Source: an uncultured Cellvibrio sp. (GTDB lineage: Bacteria > Pseudomonadota > Gammaproteobacteria > Pseudomonadales > Cellvibrionaceae). Taken from it: 8,007 bases of DNA. Both the position numbers and the translations under genes were made by a program. Location: the NCBI GenBank assembly GCA_946482385.1, contig CAMLRI010000074.1, positions 1 through 8,007 on the forward strand, written 5' to 3'. This document shows positions 1-6,195 of the stretch, in pieces. The notes below the pieces were generated by a model that was not told the DNA's origin, ran no database searches, and saw only the letters and a program-made list of their open reading frames with translations. Each line of letters starts with the position of its first letter. Position 1 is the stretch's first letter.

Positions 1-223
1 GACATTTGCCAGCTAATATAGAGGTGCATTGTTGCAGCCTCTGGCCTAATATGCCAGCTCAACCAGGGTTCAGTTGTTATTCAGTGAATGGCAACAAAAA
101 TGCCCCCATTCAGTTCTCTGATGTTGATGATTTTACAATCAGATTGAATAAAGGATGCTTTGCTATAAGCCATAATGGGTTTATGGCATTGCTGATAAGT
201 TTTACTCAAAGAGGAAAATTGCC
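1..223 (+). other. AT-rich upstream region of the YiaD-type lipoprotein gene
   Basis: No convincing gene is present. The stretch is AT-richer than the rest of the window. It holds an imperfect hairpin at 20-42 (AGAGG paired with CCTCT, with GCA/TGC inside). TGCCAGCT occurs as a direct repeat at 7-14 and 52-59, and CTAATAT at 13-19 and 46-52. Near the gene there are -10-like hexamers TATAAG (164-169) and CATAAT (171-176), but neither has a good -35 box at 16-18 bp, so no promoter is called firmly. A 73-codon TTG-initiated reading frame that ends at 227 shows no recognisable protein signature and is treated as noise. Confidence 0.45.
169..187. promoter_or_regulatory. 19-bp dyad upstream of the lipoprotein gene
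   Basis: GCCATAA (169-175) and TTATGGC (181-187) form a perfect 7-bp inverted repeat around the 5-nt centre TGGGT. The dyad overlaps the candidate -10 element at 171-176 and ends 36 nt before the start codon. It could be an operator half-site pair or a small hairpin in the 5' leader. No known regulator site is recognised, so the function is inferred from position only. Confidence 0.3.
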
Positions 224-877
224 ATGAAATATATTATTGCACTGCTGTTAAGTGTTTCCATGATCGGTTGTACCACCGTTGACCCTTACACTGGTGAACA
301 AAAAACCAGTAAAACAGTAAAAGGCGGCGGTATAGGCGCTGTTGCCGGCGCCGTGCTGGGTGCAGCAACGGGCGATAACGCCAAAGATCGCCGCGAGCGC
401 GCCTTGAAGGGTGCTGTTATTGGTGGTGCTGTGGGTGCAGGTGTAGGTAACTATATGGATCGCCAGGAAGCCAAGTTGCGCGCAGAGTTGCAGGGCACAG
501 GTGTGCAGGTAAGACGCGAAGGCAATAACCTTTACCTGATCATGCCGGGCAATATTACCTTCTCTTCCGGTAATGCCGATATTCGCTCGGACTTCTTCCC
601 GGTGCTCAATTCTGTAGCCAAGGTATTGGCCGAGTTCAATAAGACTTCTATTCGCGTGACTGGCCACACAGATTCAACTGGTAGCGACAGCATTAACCAG
701 CCGCTGAGCGAGCGTCGCGCTGATAGTGTTGCCATGTACCTGCGCAGCCAAAAAGTCGCCAGTGCGCGTATTCAGGCTTACGGTTACGGTTCACGCTACC
801 CAATCGCCAGCAATGATAATCCCGCTGGCCGCGAGCAAAACCGCCGCGTAGAGCTGGAATTGGTTCCTAACGAATAA
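224..877 (+). CDS. yiaD: YiaD-type OmpA-family outer-membrane lipoprotein
   Basis: 217 aa. The signal peptide (residues 1-15) ends in a lipobox, S-M-I-G-C, so Cys16 should be lipidated. Thr17 at +2 is not Asp, which fits Lol transfer to the outer membrane. Residues about 33-77 form a two-part glycine zipper (GGGIGAVAG and IGGAVGAGVG) split by a charged loop. From about 105 to the end lies an OmpA C-terminal peptidoglycan-binding domain with GHTDSTG (147-153), LSERRADSV (161-169) and QNRRVE (205-210). Asp150 and Arg165 have the 15-residue spacing of the peptidoglycan-binding pair known in Acinetobacter OmpA. From memory, E. coli YiaD (about 219 aa) matches along the whole length, including CTT-PYTGE and YMD-QEAKLR. 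AGAGG at 210-214 lies 9 nt before the ATG. The gene stands alone with its own terminator. The role is probably tethering or stabilising the envelope; calling it yiaD rather than a generic OmpA lipoprotein is fairly safe. Confidence 0.93.
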   Translation: MKYIIALLLSVSMIGCTTVDPYTGEQKTSKTVKGGGIGAVAGAVLGAATGDNAKDRRERALKGAVIGGAVGAGVGNYMDRQEAKLRAELQGTGVQVRREGNNLYLIMPGNITFSSGNADIRSDFFPVLNSVAKVLAEFNKTSIRVTGHTDSTGSDSINQPLSERRADSVAMYLRSQKVASARIQAYGYGSRYPIASNDNPAGREQNRRVELELVPNE

Positions 878-886
878 CAGTAATGC

Positions 887-925
887 GCAATAAAAAACGG
901 GGCCTTGAGCCCCGTTTTTTATTGC
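887..925. terminator. Bidirectional intrinsic terminator between convergent genes
   Basis: A perfect inverted repeat of 17 bp (887-903 with 909-925) surrounds a 5-nt loop, CTTGA. The GC core is CGGGGC/GCCCCG, flanked by A6 on the left (892-897) and T6 on the right (915-920), so an RNA made from either strand ends in a GC stem followed by a U tract. It lies 9 nt after the lipoprotein stop and 15 nt beyond the stop of the minus-strand gene. It therefore probably terminates both. Confidence 0.93.
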
Positions 926-940
926 TGGTTTGCGCTCGAT

Positions 941-1237
941 TTATTTGGCGCCAGCAGCTTCCAATGCTTGCGCATACTCTTCGCCATTGCGATGGGTTTT
1001 GATGGTTTGCAAAAAAGTTTTTCCTTCGGGGCCTATGGCATTGAGATCGCGCCCAGCCTCAATAAACAAGCGCACGAAGGTGCCGAAGTTTTCCCCGCGC
1101 ATACCGCGATAGGCTTTTTCCAGCAGGTGGAAATCGGCGTTGATGCCGGTGGGAGCGGTAAATTCGAGGAAGGTTTTGATGCGTGCTTCGTCGAAGGTTT
1201 CACCGAGGACTTTTTCTTTGTCTTTGCGTAGGCTCAT
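941..1237 (-). CDS. PA4642-like small conserved protein of unknown function
   Basis: 98 aa, probably cytoplasmic, with no signal peptide or membrane segment. The N-terminus is lysine-rich (MSLRKDKEKVLGE). A conserved-looking core runs from AYRGMR (42-47) through F-x2-F-x2-LFIEAGRDLNA (51-67) to GKTFLQTI (72-79). From memory this matches the PA4642 family of Pseudomonas and relatives, which has no assigned function. The stretch F-x2-EAG-x-DLNA-x4-GKTFL resembles one ankyrin-type helix pair, which is my inference. The ATG at 1237 has GAGAGA (1246-1251) 8 nt upstream. The gene lies on the same strand downstream of gatB, 129 nt away with a palindromic repeat between, so it may be read from the gat operon or from its own weak promoter. 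The coding call is firm and the family call moderately so. Confidence 0.82.
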   Translation of the reverse strand: MSLRKDKEKVLGETFDEARIKTFLEFTAPTGINADFHLLEKAYRGMRGENFGTFVRLFIEAGRDLNAIGPEGKTFLQTIKTHRNGEEYAQALEAAGAK

Positions 1238-1265
1238 TTTACATTCTCTCTAATTACTTGTTTGA

Positions 1266-1367
1266 ATTCCCCTCGATCCCCCTTTTACAAAGGGGGCGAC
1301 TCCCTGTTAAAGATAATTCAGTGAGGAGTCAGCGCCTCCCTTTGCCAAAGGGAGGCGGGTGAGGGAT
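1266..1367. repeat. Composite palindromic intergenic repeat (REP/MITE-like)
   Basis: Nested inverted repeats fill almost the whole gatB to PA4642-like gap. The outer arms are CCCTC (1270-1274) and GAGGG (1361-1365). Inside them, hairpin 1 is CCCCCTTT/AAAGGGGG (1278-1296, 3-nt loop) and hairpin 2 is an 11-bp stem starting CGCCTCCC (1333-1357, 3-nt loop). Between these, GACTCC (1298-1303) and GGAGTC (1325-1330) form a third pair. The two large hairpins share the pattern CTCCCTTT or CCCCCTTT, so the unit looks like two diverged half-elements head to head. There is no reading frame and no T tract after either stem, so it is not a classical terminator. It resembles the short palindromic elements dispersed in many bacterial genomes, probably moved in trans. 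Its right edge touches the gatB stop codon. Confidence 0.75.
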
Positions 1368-2815
1368 TAGCCATTCAGTTTTTTGATTAACAGTTCATTC
1401 AGCGCTTGCGGGTTGGCCTGGCCTTTGGAGGCCTTCATGGCCTGGCCGACAAAGAAGCCGAGCATTTTGCCGCGCTTGGCTTCGTCGGCGGCGCGGTAGC
1501 CTTCCACCTGGGCGGCATTGGCCGCGATTATGTCGTCAATGATCTTTTCCAGGGCGCCGGTATCGGAAACCTGTTTTAAACCTTTGCTTTCGATAATGCT
1601 GTCGGCGTCGCCTTCACCGTTGCAGATGGCTTCAAACACTTGCTTGGCAATTTTGCTCGACAGGGTGCCATCTTTGATGCGCACCACCAGGCCGGCCAGG
1701 AGCGCGGGCGTTACTGGCGACTGGTCGATGCGCTGTTCGGTGCGGTTCAGGTAGGCGCCCAGGTCGGCCATAATCCAGTTGGCGGTGAGCTTTGGTTCAT
1801 TGGATATTTTGGCTGAGGCTTCAAAGAAAGCGGCGCTGAATTTATCCATGGTGATCTGGCCAGCGTCGTAGCTGCTCAAACCATATTGATCGACAAAACG
1901 CGCGCGTTTTGCCTCAGGTAATTCCGGCATTTGTTGGCGCACGGTTTCGATGTAGTCATCATCGAGGATCACGGGCAGCAAGTCCGGGCAGGGGAAGTAG
2001 CGGTAGTCGTTGCTGTCTTCTTTGCTGCGCATGCTGCGCGCTTTTTTGGTGTCGCCGTTGTAGAGGCGGGTTTCCTGAATAATTTTGCCGCCGTCTTCCA
2101 GTATGTCGATTTGCCGCTCTACTTCCAGCGCAATGGCCTCTTCCATAAATTTAAAGGAGTTGAGGTTTTTGGTTTCGGTGCGGGTGCCGAATTTTTCCTG
2201 GCCTTTGGGGCGTACGGAAATATTCACGTCGAAGCGCATGGAGCCCTGGCTCATATCGCCATCGCAAATTTCCAGCGAGGTGACTATGGAGTGCAATTTT
2301 TTGGCAAAGGCAACGGCTTCTTCGGCGCTGCGCATATCCGGTTCGGTGACCACTTCAATCAGTGGCGTACCGGCGCGGTTTAGATCTATACCGCTCATGC
2401 CGGCAAAATCTTCGTGCAGGGATTTGCCCGCATCTTCTTCCAGGTGGGCATGGTGGATGCGCACGCGCTTGGTGCGGCCGCCTTCCAGTTCCAGGTCGAC
2501 ATAGCCGGCGCCGACAATAGGCTCCGCCAGCTGGGTGGTTTGATAGCCTTTGGGCAAATCGGGATAAAAATAATTTTTGCGCTCAAATACTGAGCGTTTG
2601 CCAATTTCTGCGTTCACCGCCAAACCAAACATGGTGGCGAAGCGGAAGGCTTCGGCGTTGGGCGATGGCAGTGTGCCGGGCAGTGCCAAATCAATAGCGC
2701 AGGCTTGGGTGTTTGGCTCAGCGCCAAAGGCGGTGCTGGCGCCGGAGAAAATTTTGGTTTTGGTGGCGAGTTGTACGTGAACTTCCAACCCTATAACAGT
2801 TTCCCATTGCATCAT
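1367..2815 (-). CDS. gatB: Asp-tRNA(Asn)/Glu-tRNA(Gln) amidotransferase subunit B
   Basis: 482 aa, the usual length for the family. GatB binds the mischarged tRNA, activates the Asp or Glu side chain with ATP and receives ammonia from GatA. Visible landmarks are IGLEVHVQL (8-16), [13 protein letters not shown] (80-92), the HLEEDAGK active-site segment (124-131), the family signature [18 protein letters not shown] (143-160) and TETKNLNSF (213-221). After about residue 330 comes the helical and YqeY-like tRNA-binding tail, ending [17 protein letters not shown] longer frame to 2923 would add 36 unrelated residues that overlap gatA, so it is rejected. Two ATGs in a row are available, 2815 and 2812. 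GAGGA at 2821-2825 lies 5 nt from the first and 8 nt from the second, so the second may be used as often. The Shine-Dalgarno sits at the gatA stop, indicating translational coupling. Confidence 0.97.
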   Translation of the reverse strand: MMQWETVIGLEVHVQLATKTKIFSGASTAFGAEPNTQACAIDLALPGTLPSPNAEAFRFATMFGLAVNAEIGKRSVFERKNYFYPDLPKGYQTTQLAEPIVGAGYVDLELEGGRTKRVRIHHAHLEEDAGKSLHEDFAGMSGIDLNRAGTPLIEVVTEPDMRSAEEAVAFAKKLHSIVTSLEICDGDMSQGSMRFDVNISVRPKGQEKFGTRTETKNLNSFKFMEEAIALEVERQIDILEDGGKIIQETRLYNGDTKKARSMRSKEDSNDYRYFPCPDLLPVILDDDYIETVRQQMPELPEAKRARFVDQYGLSSYDAGQITMDKFSAAFFEASAKISNEPKLTANWIMADLGAYLNRTEQRIDQSPVTPALLAGLVVRIKDGTLSSKIAKQVFEAICNGEGDADSIIESKGLKQVSDTGALEKIIDDIIAANAAQVEGYRAADEAKRGKMLGFFVGQAMKASKGQANPQALNELLIKKLNG

Positions 2816-2825
2816 CTGCGTCCTC

Positions 2826-4280
2826 TTATTCAATGCCGGGGGCAGTTTGTTGGTGGAAGTCGGTGGCTTGCTGGAATTGGTGCGCCACATTGAGCAGTTG
2901 GGCTTCGGCGAAGAAGTTGCCAATCAATTGCAGGCCAACCGGTTTGTTGTCTACCAAGCCGCAGGGAATGGACAGGCCGGGTAGGCCTGCCAGGTTGGTG
3001 GCGATGGTGTAGATGTCTTCCAGGTACATGGCGACAGGGTCTTTGGTTTTGGAACCAAATTGGAAGGCGGGTGAGGGCGAGGTTGGGCCGAGGATGACGT
3101 CAACCTGTTGGAAGGCGTCGACAAAATCCTGCTTGATCAGGCGGCGAATTTTTTGCGCCTTGCTGTAGTAGGCATCGTAGTAGCCGGCAGACAGCGCATA
3201 GGTGCCCACCAGTATGCGGCGCTTCACTTCGGCGCCGAAGCCTTCGCTGCGCGAGCGCATGTAAAGGTCATTTAAATCCTTGGGATTGTCGCAGCGGTGG
3301 CCGTAGCGCACGCCGTCAAAACGCGACAGGTTGGCAGAGCATTCTGCCGGTGCAATCACATAATAAGCGGGCACCGCCAGGTGGGTGTGCGGCAGGCTGA
3401 TGCTGTGGATGCTGGCGCCGAGCTTTTCGTAAACCTTGATGGCCGCCTCGACATGGGCGGCGGTTTCGGGGTTGAGGCCTTCGCCAAAATATTCGGTGGG
3501 CACGCCTATGCGCAAACCGGTCAAGGGTTGGTTGAGGTCGGCGGTGTAGTCGGGTACTTCGCGCTCAATGCAGGTGGAGTCCTTGGCGTCGTAGCTGGCC
3601 ATGTTGTTGAGCAGCAAGGCGGCGTCTTCGGCGGTGCGCGACAGTATGCCCGCTTGGTCGAGGCTGGAGGCGTAGGCGATCATGCCCCAGCGCGATACCC
3701 GGCCATAGGTGGGTTTGATGCCGGTGAGCCCGCAGAGCGCAGCCGGCTGGCGAATGGAGCCGCCGGTATCCGAGGCGGTGGCGGCGGGCGCCAGGTGTGC
3801 CGCTACGGCTGCTGCAGAGCCGCCGGAGGAGCCGCCGGGTACGCAGTCGGTCGCCCAGGGGTTTTTTACCGGGCCGTACCAGCTGGTTTCGTTGGAGGAG
3901 CCCATGGCGAACTCATCCATATTGGTTTTGCCCAGCATGACTACGCCGGCATTTAAATAGTTTTCCACGATAGTGGCGTTGTAGGGCGCGATAAATTTAT
4001 CGAGCATTTTGGAGGCGCAGGAAGTGCGCACGCCGGTGGTACAAAAAATATCCTTGTGGGCTATGGGTACACCGCACAGTGCCGGGGCATTGCCGGCGGC
4101 CAGGCGCTGGTCGGCGGCGGCTGCTTGTTGCAGGGCAATATCTGCGGTGACGGTGATGTAGCTGTTGTAGGTGCTATCCAGGCGCGCTATGCGATCCAGG
4201 TAGTGCTGGGTAACTTCGGTACTGGAAAAGTCCTTGTTGCGCAGGCCTTGTACCAGTTGGGCAATGGTGAATTGATGCAT
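2826..4280 (-). CDS. gatA: Asp-tRNA(Asn)/Glu-tRNA(Gln) amidotransferase subunit A
   Basis: 484 aa, the normal length. This is the amidase-signature-family glutaminase that releases ammonia, which is then channelled to GatB. The catalytic Ser-cisSer-Lys triad is intact: Lys76 (in VPIAHKD), Ser151 (in [10 protein letters not shown]) and Ser175 (in [10 protein letters not shown]). The spacing equals that of the S. aureus triad K79/S154/S178 shifted by three. The segment [15 protein letters not shown] (117-131) is also characteristic, and the C-terminus has the expected [13 protein letters not shown]. The start at 4280 (MHQFTIAQL) is chosen because AGGA (4289-4292) lies 8 nt upstream and homologues start here. 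The 18-residue upstream extension to 4334 is Arg/Pro-rich and runs through GC hairpins, so it is rejected. The gene is second in gatC-gatA-gatB, with gatB 10 nt downstream. Confidence 0.97.
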   Translation of the reverse strand: MHQFTIAQLVQGLRNKDFSSTEVTQHYLDRIARLDSTYNSYITVTADIALQQAAAADQRLAAGNAPALCGVPIAHKDIFCTTGVRTSCASKMLDKFIAPYNATIVENYLNAGVVMLGKTNMDEFAMGSSNETSWYGPVKNPWATDCVPGGSSGGSAAAVAAHLAPAATASDTGGSIRQPAALCGLTGIKPTYGRVSRWGMIAYASSLDQAGILSRTAEDAALLLNNMASYDAKDSTCIEREVPDYTADLNQPLTGLRIGVPTEYFGEGLNPETAAHVEAAIKVYEKLGASIHSISLPHTHLAVPAYYVIAPAECSANLSRFDGVRYGHRCDNPKDLNDLYMRSRSEGFGAEVKRRILVGTYALSAGYYDAYYSKAQKIRRLIKQDFVDAFQQVDVILGPTSPSPAFQFGSKTKDPVAMYLEDIYTIATNLAGLPGLSIPCGLVDNKPVGLQLIGNFFAEAQLLNVAHQFQQATDFHQQTAPGIE

Positions 4281-4300
4281 GGGTCGGTTCCTGATCATCG

Positions 4301-4366
4301 CCCCTGGGGGCGGGCGCCGCAGGGCGCCGGTCAATATGGGTATGGCATGCCGCCTTCAGGTGGCGG
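4301..4366 (-). promoter_or_regulatory. Structured GC-rich spacer between gatC and gatA
   Basis: The 93-nt gap between the gatC stop and the gatA start contains three potential stems. GGCGCC (4313-4318) pairs with GGCGCC (4323-4328) around a GCAG loop, CCGCC (4350-4354) pairs with GGCGG (4362-4366) around 7 nt, and CCCC (4301-4304) faces GGGG (4306-4309). None is followed by a T tract on the minus strand, so termination is unlikely. A processing site, a stability element or a translational control for gatA is possible. The stems end about 9 nt upstream of the gatA Shine-Dalgarno. Confidence 0.35.
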
Positions 4367-4373
4367 GCAGGCT

Positions 4374-4661
4374 TTATTCAATAACTTGTGGTACCAGGTA
4401 GAGGCCGTCCTGGGTGGCGGGGGCAATGGCCTGGAATTGCTCGCGCTGGTTGGGCTCGGTGACTATATCGGCGCGCAATCGCTGCACGGCATCGAGGGGG
4501 TGCGCCATGGGCAATACGCCATCGGTATTCACCGCTTGCAGTTGATCGACCAGTGCCAGTACATCGGAAATGCTTTTGGCGGCTTCATCTGCCGCGGCGT
4601 CGCTGATCTGGATACGCGCCAGCTTGGCCAGTTTGGCGATATCGGAACGGTCTACAGCCAT
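4374..4661 (-). CDS. gatC: Asp-tRNA(Asn)/Glu-tRNA(Gln) amidotransferase subunit C
   Basis: 95 aa, the normal size for the small stabilising subunit that wraps around the GatA-GatB interface. The N-terminal helices carry the family pattern DIAKLAKLARI-x-ISD (7-21). The middle has D-x-L-x-LVDQLQAVNTDGVLPMAHPLD (33-57) and the C-terminus LR-x-DIVTEPNQRE...DGLYLVPQVIE (62-95), all typical. The ATG at 4661 has GGAG (4670-4673) 8 nt upstream. An in-frame extension to 4781 would add 40 Pro/Gly-rich residues and is rejected because it lies in the structured leader. It is the first gene of the gatCAB operon and faces away from mreB across 449 bp. No strong -35/-10 pair was found for it. TGATAC on the minus strand around 4779 is a weak candidate -10. 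Confidence 0.95.
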   Translation of the reverse strand: MAVDRSDIAKLAKLARIQISDAAADEAAKSISDVLALVDQLQAVNTDGVLPMAHPLDAVQRLRADIVTEPNQREQFQAIAPATQDGLYLVPQVIE

Positions 4662-4722
4662 GGGGGTAACTCCATCATCCGGATTGGGAATAGGCGCAAG
4701 GAAGATGCTGCGCGGACAAGCT

Positions 4723-4772
4723 GGGCGGCTGGGTTTTGGGCCCCAAAAACCGCCCACAAAAATGGGCGCCCA
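4723..4772 (-). promoter_or_regulatory. Inverted repeats in the gatC 5' leader
   Basis: GGGCGG (4723-4728) and CCGCCC (4750-4755) can pair, enclosing a second stem TTTTG (4734-4738) with CAAAA (4744-4748). Adjacent is the perfect 10-bp palindrome TGGGCGCCCA (4763-4772). They lie 62-111 nt upstream of the gatC ATG on its own strand. No T tract follows on either strand. They could be leader RNA structures or a protein-binding palindrome; nothing here matches a riboswitch or T-box I can recognise. Confidence 0.35.
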
Positions 4773-4927
4773 AGGTATCACACTTGCGCTTTTCGCTGAA
4801 TCCCTATGCGCGCTGATTGCCGGTGTGAGTCATTGGCCGTGTGTGGAGGCCCCGATAACGGAATCGAAAAGGGCAGAAAATTCCGTTTTGGTTGTGATTT
4901 AACTCAGATAAAAAGCAAAAATTCACT

Positions 4928-4933
4928 TATACT
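4928..4933 (+). promoter_or_regulatory. Candidate -10 box of the mreBCD operon
   Basis: TATACT at 4928-4933 matches the sigma-70 -10 consensus at five of six positions and sits in the most AT-rich part of the divergent region (about 4895-4950). The sequence 16-18 bp upstream (around 4904-4911, TCAGATAA) is a poor -35 box, so the promoter may be weak or need an activator. Transcription from here would give mreB a leader of about 170 nt. Confidence 0.4.
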
Positions 4934-4962
4934 GCTCGGCTTTAAAAACTTGGCGGAACTTT

Positions 4963-4997
4963 TTGCGTTGGCCAGGGTAACAACTTGCGTCGACCAG
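4963..4997 (+). repeat. 13-bp direct repeat, 22-bp period, in the mreB leader
   Basis: TTGCGTTGGCCAG (4963-4975) and TTGCGTCGACCAG (4985-4997) match at 11 of 13 positions and start 22 bp apart, about two helical turns. Both copies lie just downstream of the candidate promoter. In addition, GGCCAG of the first copy (4970-4975) and CCAG of the second (4994-4997) can each pair with CTGGCC/CTGG at 5003-5008, so the two stems exclude each other. A repressor site or a two-state leader RNA could be built this way. Function is not known. Confidence 0.4.
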
Positions 4998-5029
4998 TGC
5001 CGCTGGCCGCAGGATTGGACATTTGTCAG

Positions 5030-5067
5030 GGAGCGATAAGGCTGTAGCGCCAGCCAAGATGCGCTCC
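5030..5067 (+). promoter_or_regulatory. Nested stem-loop in the mreB 5' leader
   Basis: The outer stem GGAGCG (5030-5035) pairs with CGCTCC (5062-5067). Inside, GGCTG (5040-5044) pairs with CAGCC (5051-5055) around a 6-nt loop, with internal loops ATAA and AAGATG between the stems. It ends 43 nt before the mreB start. An AT-only hairpin, AAAAA/TTTTT (5081-5093), follows immediately before the weak AAGG ribosome-binding site (5096-5099). No T tract follows the GC stem, so an attenuator in the strict sense is not evident. Confidence 0.4.
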
Positions 5068-5104
5068 GAATTCCTTTTACAAAAACAGTTTTTATAAGGC
5101 TTAG

Positions 5105-6145
<1,041 letters not shown>

Positions 6146-6151
6146 GTTTCG

Positions 6152-6194
6152 CCGGAGCAGTGCCAGTGCCATTAGGGTGCTAGCGCTGCCCCGG
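6152..6194 (+). other. Hairpin in the mreB-mreC junction
   Basis: CCGGAGCAG (6152-6160) and CTGCCCCGG (6186-6194) pair at eight of nine positions, enclosing 25 nt that include a tandem CAGTGC (6158-6169). The structure starts 6 nt after the mreB stop and ends one base before the TTG at 6196. There is no following T tract, so it is not an obvious terminator. It may protect or separate the mreB message, or occlude ribosome access to the TTG, leaving the GGGAG at 6201-6205 exposed. Confidence 0.45.
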
Positions 6195-6195
6195 T

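Noticed and set aside
6..227. 73-codon reading frame on the plus strand overlapping the lipoprotein start by 4 nt
   Set aside because: It starts with TTG near the window edge without a Shine-Dalgarno, has no recognisable domain and covers an AT-rich promoter-like region.
2816..2923. Longer GatB starting at 2923
   Set aside because: The extra 36 residues overlap the gatA 3' end in another frame and are unlike any GatB; the ATGs at 2815/2812 have a proper GAGGA.
3297..3956. 219-codon plus-strand frame inside gatA
   Set aside because: It is a Gly/Ala-rich shadow of the GC-rich antisense strand of gatA, with no domain and no ribosome-binding site.
4281..4334. Longer GatA starting at 4334
   Set aside because: The added 18 residues are Arg/Pro-rich and come from the hairpin spacer, while the ATG at 4280 has AGGA at 8 nt and matches the family start.
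4662..4781. Longer GatC starting at 4781
   Set aside because: The 40 added residues (Pro/Gly/Trp-rich) come from the structured leader, and the family starts at MAVDRSDIAKLAKLA.
4056..4799. 247-codon plus-strand frame across gatA, gatC and the divergent region
   Set aside because: It is a Gly/Gln-rich antisense shadow of gatA and gatC that continues into the leader, with no recognisable domain.
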